Below, in pieces: positions 23,184 through 30,869 of a DNA stretch of 34,492 nt (positions within the stretch are counted from its first letter, which is position 1; each line of letters opens with the position of its first letter). The DNA lies in the NCBI GenBank assembly GCA_039030335.1, contig JBCCEJ010000060.1, positions 1 to 34,492 of the forward strand. Direction: 5' to 3'. This stretch comes from JBCCEJ01 sp039030335 (lineage in GTDB: Bacteria; Pseudomonadota; Gammaproteobacteria; HK1). Position numbers and translations under genes: made by a program. The notes under the pieces were generated by a model that was given only the letters and a program-made list of their open reading frames with translations, did no database searches and had not been told where the DNA came from.

Positions 23184-25384
23184 TGACCACTGCTCAGCCG
23201 ACCATGCCGGCCCGGGTTGAACCGTCGGTTCCAGGCCTGTTCAGTCATCGCCCGTACTGGGCAAAACGACTGACGCCCGCGCCATTTCTGCCGATGACCC
23301 GCGATGAGATGGACGTGCTCGGTTGGGATGCCTGTGACGTCATCCTGGTGACGGGCGATGCGTATGTGGATCATCCGAGCTTCGGTATGGCGCTGGTTGG
23401 CCGATTGCTGGAGGCGCACGGGTTTCGGGTCGGCATCATCGCGCAGCCTGACTGGCGCAGCGTGGACGCGTTCACGGAGCTGGGTCCGCCGACGCTGATG
23501 TTCGGCATTACCGGCGGCAACATGGATTCAATGGTCAACCGCTATACCTCCGATCGCCGCGTTCGATCGGATGACGCCTATACGCCGCACGGTGAAGCCG
23601 GCTTGCGTCCGGATCGTTGCGTGCTGGTGTATGCGCAGCGCGTGCGTGAAGCCTATGGCGGCATACCGGTTGTGGTGGGCGGCATCGAGGCGAGCCTGCG
23701 CCGCGTTGCGCACTACGACTACTGGTCGGAATCGGTGCGCCGCTCGGTGCTGCTCGACGCGAAGGCCGACCTGCTGCTCTATGGCAACGCCGAGCGGGCG
23801 TTGGTGGAAGTCACGCATCGACTGGCCGCCGGCGAGCCGGTCAACGCGATAACCGATCTGCGCGGCACGGCGTTCGTCGTGCAAGGTGAGCGCAGCGGTT
23901 GGGCGGAAATCGACTCGACCCACCTCGACCTGCCGGGTGCGCTACCGGTGCGTACCGATCCCTATGCGGCCCAGCCGGGCACGCCGATAGAGCCTCAGGA
24001 GTCGGAGCGACCCGTCGAATCCGCCAGTTCCAGCGTCGTCGTGCGCTTTGAGCGCGAACTACCGCGCACCGACCGCCGCGACGCCGTGATTCGCATGCCT
24101 TCGTTCGAGCAGGTGCGCGACGACCCGATCATGGAGGCGCACGCGTCGCGCATCCTGCATACGGAGTCGAATCCTGGCAACGCCCGCGCGCTGGTGCAGG
24201 CGCACGGTGGGCGCGATCTGTGGCTGAACCCGCCACCCGTGCCGCTCGAAACGCCCGAGATGGATGCGCTGTACGAACTGCCGTTTCAGCGCGTTCCGCA
24301 CCCGGCTTACGGCGGTGCGCGCATTCCCGCCTATGAAATGATTCGGTTTTCTATCTCGATTCAACGAGGCTGTTTCGGCGGCTGCACGTTCTGCTCGATT
24401 ACCGAACACGAAGGCCGCATCATCCAGAACCGGTCGGAAGATTCGATCATTCGCGAGATCGAGACCATTCGCGACGAGGTTCCCGGTTTCACTGGCGTGA
24501 TCTCCGACCTCGGTGGTCCGACAGCCAATATGTACCGCCTGCGTTGCAAGAGCGTGGAGATCGAGACCAACTGTCGACGACCGTCGTGCGTATTCCCGGG
24601 TATCTGTAAGAACCTGGATACCGATCACGCACCGCTCATCAAGCTTTATCGACGCGCACGGGCGTTACCCGGGATCAAACGCGTCATGATCGCCTCGGGC
24701 GTGCGTTATGACCTCGCCGTCGAATCACCCGAATACGTCAAGGAACTGGTTGAGCATCACGTTGGCGGCTACTTGAAGATCGCGCCGGAGCACACCGAAC
24801 GCGGCCCGCTCGACAAGATGATGAAACCCGGGGTTGATACCTACTATCGGTTCAAGCAGCTGTTCGAAAAGTTCTCCAAAGCAGCGGGCAAAGAGCAGTA
24901 CCTGATCCCATACTTCATCGCCGCGCACCCCGGCACCACCGACCAGGATATGGTCGCCCTGGCGCTCTGGTTGAAACGACACGGATTTCGGGCCGACCAG
25001 GTACAGGCGTTTTTGCCAGGCCCGATGGCGACCGCGACGGCCATGTACCGGTCCGAACGCAACCCGTTGCGCCGCGTGTCGCAGGACAGTGAGCGCGTGC
25101 CGGTTCCGAAGGGCGCCCGGCAGCGGCGCCTACACAAAGCGTTCCTGCGCTATCACGATCCAGACAACTGGCCGATGCTGCGCGCGGCGTTAAAACGCAT
25201 GGGTCGGCAGGACCTGATCGGCAATTCGAAACGGCACCTGGTGCCGTTGTGGCAGCCCCGCGCGAAACCGGTGGATGACGAGGCGCAAGACACCCGGCTC
25301 ATCCGCACCCAGCACAGCCGCGCCGAACGCGATGACTTCAAGCCGAGGCGCTCACCTCGTCGCCGGCGGCGGCCGCGTGCCTGA
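23183..25384 (+). CDS. YgiQ-family radical SAM protein
   Basis: The 733-residue protein is nearly the length of E. coli YgiQ (739). The N-terminal YgiQ domain begins with RPYWAKRLTPAPFLPM, then YVDHPSFG. The radical SAM domain carries Cys397, Cys401 and Cys404 in RGCFGGCTFCSITEHEG, which hold the 4Fe-4S cluster. Later blocks are SDLGGPTANMY, CRRPSCVFPGICKNL, YLKIAPEHTE and PYFIAAHPGTTDQDM. The basic C-terminal tail (RRSPRRRRRPRA) is low complexity. The reaction of this family is not established as far as I can say. ATG 23183 was chosen over GTG 23180 because it shares one base with the MMPL stop (TGATG). It is the last gene before the tmRNA-remnant region. Confidence 0.93.
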   Translation: MTTAQPTMPARVEPSVPGLFSHRPYWAKRLTPAPFLPMTRDEMDVLGWDACDVILVTGDAYVDHPSFGMALVGRLLEAHGFRVGIIAQPDWRSVDAFTELGPPTLMFGITGGNMDSMVNRYTSDRRVRSDDAYTPHGEAGLRPDRCVLVYAQRVREAYGGIPVVVGGIEASLRRVAHYDYWSESVRRSVLLDAKADLLLYGNAERALVEVTHRLAAGEPVNAITDLRGTAFVVQGERSGWAEIDSTHLDLPGALPVRTDPYAAQPGTPIEPQESERPVESASSSVVVRFERELPRTDRRDAVIRMPSFEQVRDDPIMEAHASRILHTESNPGNARALVQAHGGRDLWLNPPPVPLETPEMDALYELPFQRVPHPAYGGARIPAYEMIRFSISIQRGCFGGCTFCSITEHEGRIIQNRSEDSIIREIETIRDEVPGFTGVISDLGGPTANMYRLRCKSVEIETNCRRPSCVFPGICKNLDTDHAPLIKLYRRARALPGIKRVMIASGVRYDLAVESPEYVKELVEHHVGGYLKIAPEHTERGPLDKMMKPGVDTYYRFKQLFEKFSKAAGKEQYLIPYFIAAHPGTTDQDMVALALWLKRHGFRADQVQAFLPGPMATATAMYRSERNPLRRVSQDSERVPVPKGARQRRLHKAFLRYHDPDNWPMLRAALKRMGRQDLIGNSKRHLVPLWQPRAKPVDDEAQDTRLIRTQHSRAERDDFKPRRSPRRRRRPRA

Positions 25385-25570
25385 GGGTGACGGCTGACAC
25401 TCTGGCGTGAATGGTTCCTCGATGGTTCGCGCCGAGCGCGCCCGACCGTCCACTTCGTTGCCGTCAACCAGAATCGCGACCCCGGGGCAAACATGAGCCC
25501 TCCGTTCGCGGCCCGGAAAGCTGACGACGGCACACGACGGGGTGTCGGCTTGACGGTGCGAGTCGGGGAC

Positions 25571-25598
25571 GCGGGTTCGATTCCCGCCGCCTCCACCA
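25571..25598 (+). ncRNA. 3'-end remnant of a tmRNA (ssrA) gene, possible integration site
   Basis: A perfect T-arm (GCGGG, loop TTCGATT, CCCGC; 25571-25587) is followed by a 7-nt acceptor strand CGCCTCC, discriminator A and CCA. Together with the preceding GGAC this is the canonical end of a bacterial tmRNA gene. The complementary 5' acceptor GGAGGCG, the D-arm and the tag-peptide reading frame are not found within reach on either side, so it is a fragment, not a gene. Conserved tmRNA sequence may begin further upstream (about 25540). Integrative elements that use the tmRNA 3' end leave such displaced copies. Confidence 0.65.
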
Positions 25599-25633
25599 AT
25601 CCCAGACCTTCAAACGACCAGGAATCCTGCAAC

Positions 25634-25677
25634 CAGCAACCCCGGGATGGGCTTCTCAGATCCGAGTTGGGTTGCTG
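25634..25677. repeat. Two-tier inverted repeat beside the tmRNA remnant
   Basis: The arms CAGCAACCC (25634-25642) and GGGTTGCTG (25669-25677) pair perfectly over 9 bp. Inside them GGAT (25645-25648) can pair with ATCC (25660-25663). There is no T-tract on either strand. It may be a terminator for the leftward TRAP operon, whose stop is at 25765, or part of an attachment region. Confidence 0.35.
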
Positions 25678-25764
25678 TCCGGTCAAAACTTTGATGTGGC
25701 CTGGTTCACCGAGTATGACGAGTCAGTGCCAAGCCGCGCGAACCTCGCTGGCGGGGTGTTGCAG

Positions 25765-27129
25765 TTACTCGCCGAACACTCTTGCAGGCAATTCGACTGC
25801 CAGCATCGGCAGTGCCAGCAACAGTGTGATCACGACAACCTGCAGAGCGACAACCGGAATAATCCCCCGATAGATGTGTGGAAGCGTTACCCCTTCCGGC
25901 GAGGCACCTTTCAGGAAGAACAGGGCAAAGCCGAATGGAGGGGTCACAAAAGACGTCTGGAGCGTAAGTGCAACCAGTGTGGCCATCCAGAGCATGGTGG
26001 CGTCGTTTCCGAAAGCCACATGCCCGGCAAACTCAAGTGTGCTCAGTGTCGGTAAGAACAGCGGCAGGAAAATGATGGTGATCTCAATCCAGTCGATGAA
26101 GAAGCCGAGCACGAAGATAATGCCAAGGATGACGGCTAGCTTCCCCCAAGGCCCCGTCTCCAGGCTGTCGAGTGCGGAGGTGATCAGGTCGTTTCCGCCG
26201 AAGTAGACGAATGGATAACTGAATACGGCTGCCGCAATGATGATGAAGAAGACCATGGCGCAAAGAAGCGCCGTCGATCTGACGATATCCACAAACATCG
26301 CCCAATTCAGTCGCCCGTTCAGCGCGACCAGTACCAGGCCGCCCGCTGCCCCCACGGCGGCCGATTGCCGCGGCGTGGCCCAGCCAAAAGTGATGGAAGC
26401 AAGCACCAAACCCACCAAGGCCAGCGGAGCGACGAGGCCGCGACTGAGCAGTTGCACCCAGCCAACCGGGGTGGATGGTGTCATAACGTCCTCAGCCCTC
26501 TTCGATGGAGGTCGAAGCCACCCGGCGCCTACGAAGTAGAGCGCATATGCAGCCACCAATAACCCGCCAGGAATCACCGTGGCCAGGAACATCGCGCCAA
26601 TGGTCAGTTGGAACTGGCTGGCGAGGAAGAACAGCATGACAGCCGGGGGCAGGATGACGCCGACAGTACCTGCGGCCGCTATCGCACCCGACGCGTACTC
26701 CGGCCGGTAGCCGTTAGAGAGCAATGAGGGCATTGCAATCAACGCCAGTGTGACAACCGATGCACCGACGAGGCCGGCTGCGGGCGCGAGGACTACCCCC
26801 ATCACTATGACAGCCAGGCCGAGGCCACCCGGAACCCTTCGGAAGACGAGCTGCATGCAGGTCAGCAGATCGCGGGCGACGCCGCTCTTCTCAAGCGCCA
26901 CGCCCATGAAGAGCAGCATGACCACGGCCGCGTAAGTGAGGCCCTGGCTGATGCTGCCCCACATTTTGATGGGGACGTTGTAGAGCGCCAGGAGCGGCAT
27001 CTCTCCGAGTGCCACGCCCAGCAGTGAGAAGGTTATTCCGAGTCCCGCGAGCACGATGGCAACGGGCAATCCCGAGAAGAGCAGCAGCGCGAGGCATACG
27101 AGCATCATCACAGGTAGGGCTTCGACCAC
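25765..27129 (-). CDS. TRAP transporter large permease subunit (DctM-like)
   Basis: The 454-residue protein has about 12 hydrophobic segments and the DctM pattern: LLLFSGLPVAIVLAGLGI near the N-terminus, VMLLFMGVALEKSGVARDLL, the conserved AAAGTVGVILPPAVMLFFLA re-entrant region, then GFFIDWIEITIIFLPLFLP and the C-terminal QTSFVTPPFGFALFFLKG. TRAP transporters use a sodium gradient to take up organic acids and related compounds captured by a periplasmic protein. The GTG start at 27129 lies 3 bp after the small-subunit stop, with AGGGGA upstream. The small-plus-large pair is complete, but no DctP solute-binding gene is adjacent on either side. The composition resembles the group annotated for mannitol or chloroaromatic compounds; this is only a hint. 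Substrate unknown. Confidence 0.92.
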   Translation of the reverse strand: MVEALPVMMLVCLALLLFSGLPVAIVLAGLGITFSLLGVALGEMPLLALYNVPIKMWGSISQGLTYAAVVMLLFMGVALEKSGVARDLLTCMQLVFRRVPGGLGLAVIVMGVVLAPAAGLVGASVVTLALIAMPSLLSNGYRPEYASGAIAAAGTVGVILPPAVMLFFLASQFQLTIGAMFLATVIPGGLLVAAYALYFVGAGWLRPPSKRAEDVMTPSTPVGWVQLLSRGLVAPLALVGLVLASITFGWATPRQSAAVGAAGGLVLVALNGRLNWAMFVDIVRSTALLCAMVFFIIIAAAVFSYPFVYFGGNDLITSALDSLETGPWGKLAVILGIIFVLGFFIDWIEITIIFLPLFLPTLSTLEFAGHVAFGNDATMLWMATLVALTLQTSFVTPPFGFALFFLKGASPEGVTLPHIYRGIIPVVALQVVVITLLLALPMLAVELPARVFGE

Positions 27130-27132
27130 GAC

Positions 27133-27711
27133 TCATTCCCCTGCGTCGCGGTTGACGGGCGGCGCTCGGGGCGCCGGCTCTCCGTCCTTTGTCAATACGA
27201 CCTTCACATTGCGCACCAGTGCAACCAGGGCCGCGAGTGCGAACAATGCGAATCCCAGCGGCAGCGCGGCCCGAATCACCCACGCAAGAGGCTGACCAAG
27301 CGCGAGAGCTGACCGGCCCCCGAATTCCGCCACGGCTTCAACCCACTGGACGCCGTAGAAGACGACAACCGCCGTGAACGGCAACACAAACAAGAGCGTG
27401 CCGAAGATCTCGATCAACGCCTGTGCACGTGGTGATAATCGCTCACGCACGATGTCGACACGCACGTGTGCATCCCGCGAGTACGCGTACGCAAGAGACA
27501 ACAAGATGAGTAGCACCAACGCCTCCCCTTCGACATAGCCGTACCAGGGGGAAGACTGACCGAGGGCATTGCGGGTGAAGATCTCCCAGATCCGAACGAG
27601 GACCATCAAGGGGAGGAAGACCAGAGCAGACACGAGGCAGGCCGCCTCGATGGCTCGCTCGCAAAAGCGGAGAAGACGGTTCACATCAGAGGCCGAATCC
27701 GTGTAGCCCAA
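27133..27711 (-). CDS. TRAP transporter small permease subunit (DctQ-like)
   Basis: The 192-residue protein has four hydrophobic segments and the DctQ features: an N-terminal helix with RFCERAIEAACLVSALVFLPLMVLVRIWEIFTRNALG, then EGEALVLLILLSLAYAYSRDAHVRVDIVRERLSPRAQALIE, the block that defines the family, and a basic C-terminal tail. It pairs with the large permease encoded 3 bp downstream. The reading frame opens with TTG at 27711; GTG at 27684 is an alternative, and neither has a strong ribosome-binding site, so the exact start is uncertain. Upstream there is 274 bp before the hydrolase start, and no binding-protein gene. Confidence 0.9.
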   Translation of the reverse strand: MGYTDSASDVNRLLRFCERAIEAACLVSALVFLPLMVLVRIWEIFTRNALGQSSPWYGYVEGEALVLLILLSLAYAYSRDAHVRVDIVRERLSPRAQALIEIFGTLLFVLPFTAVVVFYGVQWVEAVAEFGGRSALALGQPLAWVIRAALPLGFALFALAALVALVRNVKVVLTKDGEPAPRAPPVNRDAGE

Positions 27712-27985
27712 TGCGACTGATTCTAAGCCGATCGCTCCCGAGAAGCGCCACTCATACCGTTGGGCGCAAGTCTCCTCCCGATCGCGATCATTTCTTCATC
27801 GGAACGGGTCCCGGTCGGAGTCTTGCCCCTTGACCGGCGTTCTCGGAATCGGCCAGTGCTCGTCAAGCTGGTCGACGGGCTTTTCGGGCCAGGTCATGTT
27901 GCACAGCCGCGCGCGTGGTAGGCCAACCGGGATGATGTCATCATCGGGCTCACACTCCGGCGGGTCGGCGAGGCGGGGCCATGCG
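27712..27985. other. Intergenic region between TRAP and hydrolase genes
   Basis: This divergent 274-bp region should contain promoters for both neighbours. The rightward frame here (27830 onward) has unnatural composition, so the hydrolase start was set downstream. A leftward 88-codon frame (27796-28062) crosses it and overlaps the hydrolase signal peptide; it is discussed as a finding and not called as a gene. Confidence 0.4.
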
Positions 27986-28816
27986 ATGGCAAGGGCCATG
28001 GCCAAGGGAACGGTGAGGGTCGCGATGATGCCCGCGGTCGCTTTGCTGTCGATGATGGTCATGGTTGCGATGACTTCGACAGTCGCTGCTGGTGGCCGTG
28101 TCACATTTCCGGGCAAGAGCGCTGAGGACACTACGCTAACGCTACGAGGTCTGCTCACGAGGCCCGTCGGCGACGGGAAGATGCCGGCCGTTGTGCTGCT
28201 TCACGGAGGCGGAGGGATGGCCGAAGACCGCGACGCGCAATGGACCCAACGGCTTGTCGCCTGGGGTTACGTGGTTCTTCAAGTCGATAGTTTTCGCCCA
28301 CGGGGGCAGACGGTTATTGGTCATGACCTCCGGAGCATTCACCCACACACGAGAGGGCGCGACGCGCATGCGGGCAAATCCTATCTGGCCAGTTTGCCGT
28401 TCGTCGATGCGAGCCGGATCGGAGTCCTGGGCTGGGGACACGGCGGCTGGTCCGCCATCTATGCCGTGAGCAGAGACTGGCGGGACGGAGATGCCCCGCC
28501 TCGCAAGGCGCCGTTTCGAGCGGCCGTGGCGTTCTATCCATTTTGCCAGTCGAGGCTTGTGGCCTTGGATGCGCCCCTGCTCATCCTGATCGGTGAGCTT
28601 GACGACTGGGCGTTGGCGACTCGATGCGAGCGGATGCGCACAGAGAATGGCAGCGCCCATCAGGTCGGGCTCAAGGTATATCCCGGCGCTCACCACAACT
28701 TCGACTGGGTGGGGATCAATCGCCATGAGGCTGGTCATCGTCTCCAGTACGACCCGGCAGCCACGACGGACTCGGTGGAGCAGGTCAGGGAATTCATGGC
28801 CCGACACCTTCGCTAG
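27986..28816 (+). CDS. Secreted dienelactone-hydrolase-like alpha/beta-hydrolase lacking the nucleophile
   Basis: The 276-residue protein has a signal peptide (basic MARAMAKGTVR, hydrophobic core, ending near TVAAGG) and a dienelactone-hydrolase-like fold: LHGGGGMAEDRD oxyanion loop, WGYVVLQVDSFRPRG, then RIGVLGWGHGGWSA. That last block is where relatives have G-x-S/C-x-G; here the central residue is Gly151. The acid (Asp206 in GELDDW) and histidine (His237 in YPGAHHNFDW) are kept. The loss of the nucleophile suggests a non-hydrolytic or binding role, or an unusual mechanism. ATG 27986 was chosen because GAGGCGGGG lies about 8 nt upstream and it opens the signal peptide. It is convergent with the LysR gene. 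Confidence 0.85.
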   Translation: MARAMAKGTVRVAMMPAVALLSMMVMVAMTSTVAAGGRVTFPGKSAEDTTLTLRGLLTRPVGDGKMPAVVLLHGGGGMAEDRDAQWTQRLVAWGYVVLQVDSFRPRGQTVIGHDLRSIHPHTRGRDAHAGKSYLASLPFVDASRIGVLGWGHGGWSAIYAVSRDWRDGDAPPRKAPFRAAVAFYPFCQSRLVALDAPLLILIGELDDWALATRCERMRTENGSAHQVGLKVYPGAHHNFDWVGINRHEAGHRLQYDPAATTDSVEQVREFMARHLR

Positions 28817-28873
28817 CGGCGCCCGGGGCCCGGCAACCTCCGTCCCCTCGTTGCCCAGGAAAGCGGATGCCTC

Positions 28874-29758
28874 TCACTGCTTGAACAACGAGACGAGCCA
28901 CCGTCGCAACGAAGCGATCTCCGCTCGCTTCTGATCGCCTGCGCGGCAAACCAGGTATAGAGCCCGTTCCAGTGAGATGGCCGTCTGGTCCAGCCGGACC
29001 AGTCGCCCGCTCTCCAAATCGCCTTCCACCAGAAGCCGTCTTGCCAAGGCAATTCCCTGTCCGTCGATCACGGCCGAGATCAGAACGGCCGAGTCCCGAA
29101 ACTCAACGCACGGATGAGCGACTTCGGCACGGTCCACACCCACAGAGTCCGCCCATTCGTCCCAGGCGGGGTTGTACTGATCGTTCAGAAGCGGGAGACG
29201 CGCGACCGATGCGGCATCCATGGGCAACTCTTCGATCGCAACCAGTGCCGGTGAGCCGACGACGATCAACTCTTCGTCGAGCAGCCGCTCGAAATGTAAA
29301 TCGCCCCAGTTAGGAACACCGTAACGCAACGCAACGTCGACTTCGCTATCGGTGAAGTCGATGACTTCATCGTTCGTGTCCAGGAACAGGTGAACCTCCG
29401 GGTGTTGCTCGCGAAAGGCTGGGAGCTTGGGCACCAGCCATTTGAGTGCCAGGGAGGTGGACAGTGAGATTGTGACAGAGCGCCCATGCGACTCGCGCTT
29501 CGCTGCCCGCAGACCTGCCCCGAGCGCGGTGAACGCCTGGCGCGTAGCAAGGTGGAGCTGTTCACCTGCTTCGGTCTTCATGACGCCGGCCGCGCGGCGA
29601 TGGAGTAACGCAACGCCAAGATAATCTTCGAGCTGCTTGATCTGCCGGCTGACCGCCCCGTGGGTTACCCCCAGAACGTCCGCGGCTTTGCTGATGCTTG
29701 CACACGTTGCAGCCGAGTCGAAAGCCTGTAGCGCGCGAAGGTGTCGTACATTGCTCAT
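28874..29758 (-). CDS. LysR-family transcriptional regulator (GcvA-like)
   Basis: The 294-residue protein has an N-terminal winged helix-turn-helix (about 4-62: RALQAFDSAATCASISKAADVLGVTHGAVSRQIKQLEDYLG) and a C-terminal effector domain (about 90-290) of GcvA type, with TISLSTSLALKWLVPKL and WADSVGVD in the middle. LysR proteins bind T-N11-A dyads and usually control a divergent neighbour and themselves. Its gene diverges from the SDR gene across 117 bp, which contains such a dyad only 5 nt from its own start codon. The likely target is the SDR gene and itself; control of the hydrolase or TRAP genes is possible but not shown. The effector is unknown. Confidence 0.92.
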   Translation of the reverse strand: MSNVRHLRALQAFDSAATCASISKAADVLGVTHGAVSRQIKQLEDYLGVALLHRRAAGVMKTEAGEQLHLATRQAFTALGAGLRAAKRESHGRSVTISLSTSLALKWLVPKLPAFREQHPEVHLFLDTNDEVIDFTDSEVDVALRYGVPNWGDLHFERLLDEELIVVGSPALVAIEELPMDAASVARLPLLNDQYNPAWDEWADSVGVDRAEVAHPCVEFRDSAVLISAVIDGQGIALARRLLVEGDLESGRLVRLDQTAISLERALYLVCRAGDQKRAEIASLRRWLVSLFKQ

Positions 29759-29763
29759 AGATA

Positions 29764-29776
29764 TGAGTTTTTCTCA
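29764..29776. promoter_or_regulatory. LysR-type T-N11-A dyad (TGAG-N5-CTCA)
   Basis: TGAG-TTTTT-CTCA is an exact interrupted dyad with the T-N11-A spacing preferred by LysR regulators. It lies 5 nt upstream of the LysR start codon and about 100 bp upstream of the SDR start, in an AT-rich stretch (29759-29850) that contrasts with the surrounding GC-rich DNA. The position suggests autorepression and divergent control. Confidence 0.5.
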
Positions 29777-29875
29777 CAAGTATGTCAGAAATGATCGCTT
29801 TATCTGGTCAATGATATTCCGACATTGTGATGTCTTGTAACAACTGCTTTTGCGGTGCGAACGAGGACGAGGGCA

Positions 29876-30625
29876 ATGCCAGACCACAGAGTTGCGATCA
29901 TGACCGGGACTGGGCAGGGAATTGGTGCAGGATGCGCGCGCGAAATGGCGAGGGCTGGCTACAAGGTGTCTTTGATGTCGCCTTCCGAGCGGAGCGTTAA
30001 CCTGGCTCTAGAGCTAGGCGGCATTGGTCGACAGGGTTCCGTACTGGAAGTTGGTGACCTTCAGGCGCTGGTGGACGAGACGGTCAACGCATACGGACGA
30101 ATCGATGCCGTCGTCAACAACATGGGGCACGGCGGGGGCGTTCCAGAGGCGATCAAGACCGTTGGCTTCGACCCCGACTTTGACGGGCCATTGCTCGATT
30201 TATCCGATGAGTTGTGGCACGAAAGTCTCGATATGTACGTGCTCAGTGTGGTCAGGCTCGCTCGCATCGTGACGCCAATCATGATCGAGCAAGGTGGCGG
30301 GGCGTTCGTGAACATCTCGTCGATGAACGCTGTCGAGCCTCGCGCCCCTTACCCGATGAGTATGTTGCGCGCCGCTTTGCACAGCTTCTCGAAGCTCTAC
30401 GGCGACCGATACGCAAGACATAACATTCGGATGAACAATCTGCTGCCCGGATTTTGTGAGAACGTGAACCTGTCGGAGTTCGCGCGAAGATCCATTCCCG
30501 CACAACGCCCGGCCACATTCGAGGAGATCGGTCAGACCTGCGTCTTTCTGGCTTCCGACGCGGCGCGATACCTGAACGGCCAGAACATCCTGTCGGACGG
30601 TGGAATGAACCGCGCCGTACGGTAG
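29876..30625 (+). CDS. Short-chain dehydrogenase/reductase with atypical active site
   Basis: The 249-residue protein has a Rossmann fold with TGTGQGIG (10-17), NNMGHGG (81-87) and NISS (147-149, Ser149), then Tyr159, and the C-terminal DGGMNRAV end. The classical Tyr-x3-Lys is not kept: four residues after Tyr159 there is Met163, and the nearest basic residue is Arg165. The helix that follows, RAALHSFSKLYGDRYARHNIRMNNLLPGF, matches a divergent SDR group with the same kind of replacement, so this is not a sequence error. Activity as an NAD(P)-dependent oxidoreductase is plausible but unproven. ATG 29876 has GAGG 7-10 nt upstream. It is divergent from the LysR gene, its likely regulator, and converges on the siderophore-interacting-protein gene. 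Confidence 0.85.
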   Translation: MPDHRVAIMTGTGQGIGAGCAREMARAGYKVSLMSPSERSVNLALELGGIGRQGSVLEVGDLQALVDETVNAYGRIDAVVNNMGHGGGVPEAIKTVGFDPDFDGPLLDLSDELWHESLDMYVLSVVRLARIVTPIMIEQGGGAFVNISSMNAVEPRAPYPMSMLRAALHSFSKLYGDRYARHNIRMNNLLPGFCENVNLSEFARRSIPAQRPATFEEIGQTCVFLASDAARYLNGQNILSDGGMNRAVR

Positions 30626-30664
30626 TTCTCGCGGCCGTTAACGGTCTTGATAACGGGCTCGACA

Positions 30665-30686
30665 GAGAGACCGTTTTAGGTCCCTC
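30665..30686 (+). terminator. Imperfect hairpin downstream of the SDR gene
   Basis: GAGAGACC and GGTCCCTC pair over 7 of 8 positions around a 6-nt loop, 40 nt after the SDR stop, in a 244-bp gap between convergent genes. There is no T-tract. A small palindrome CCGTTAACGG (30635-30644) is also present. The rest of the gap shows no gene. Confidence 0.3.
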
Positions 30687-30869
30687 GGATACGATCCCGA
30701 CCGGACGGCTGACGGAACGATTCGTTACGTCGAGGTACATCCAGGCGTAACCGTAGTGCGCGACGCAGGCGCGATTCCCTCCGCCCGCGTCGTTTCCATT
30801 GATGCATCGGCACGGCATTGGCGGGGTAGGCGTGGCCGCAGTGCCGTATAGCCGGCCTGGTGGCGTGGC

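Larger units (their letters stand above)
25385..25764. other. 380-bp gene-free junction between ygiQ-like gene and TRAP genes
   Basis: No convincing protein gene lies here. It holds the tmRNA 3'-end remnant (about 25571-25598, perhaps starting earlier) and a two-tier hairpin (25634-25677). The short frames that cross it have implausible composition. On the left is conserved chromosomal content; on the right are accessory-type genes, so this is a likely recombination boundary. Confidence 0.6.

Noticed and set aside
25486..25598. A complete tmRNA or tRNA gene ending at 25598, including a tag-like frame starting GCAAAC at 25486
   Set aside because: No GGAGGCG 5' acceptor, D-arm or tmRNA 5' signature is found upstream. 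A normal-length tmRNA would run deep into the YgiQ-family gene. The tag-like frame does not end like a degradation tag.
25598..25764. A circularly permuted two-piece tmRNA, with the 5' half following the CCA
   Set aside because: No sequence complementary to the acceptor strand CGCCTCC and no tag reading frame appear in the following 170 bases.
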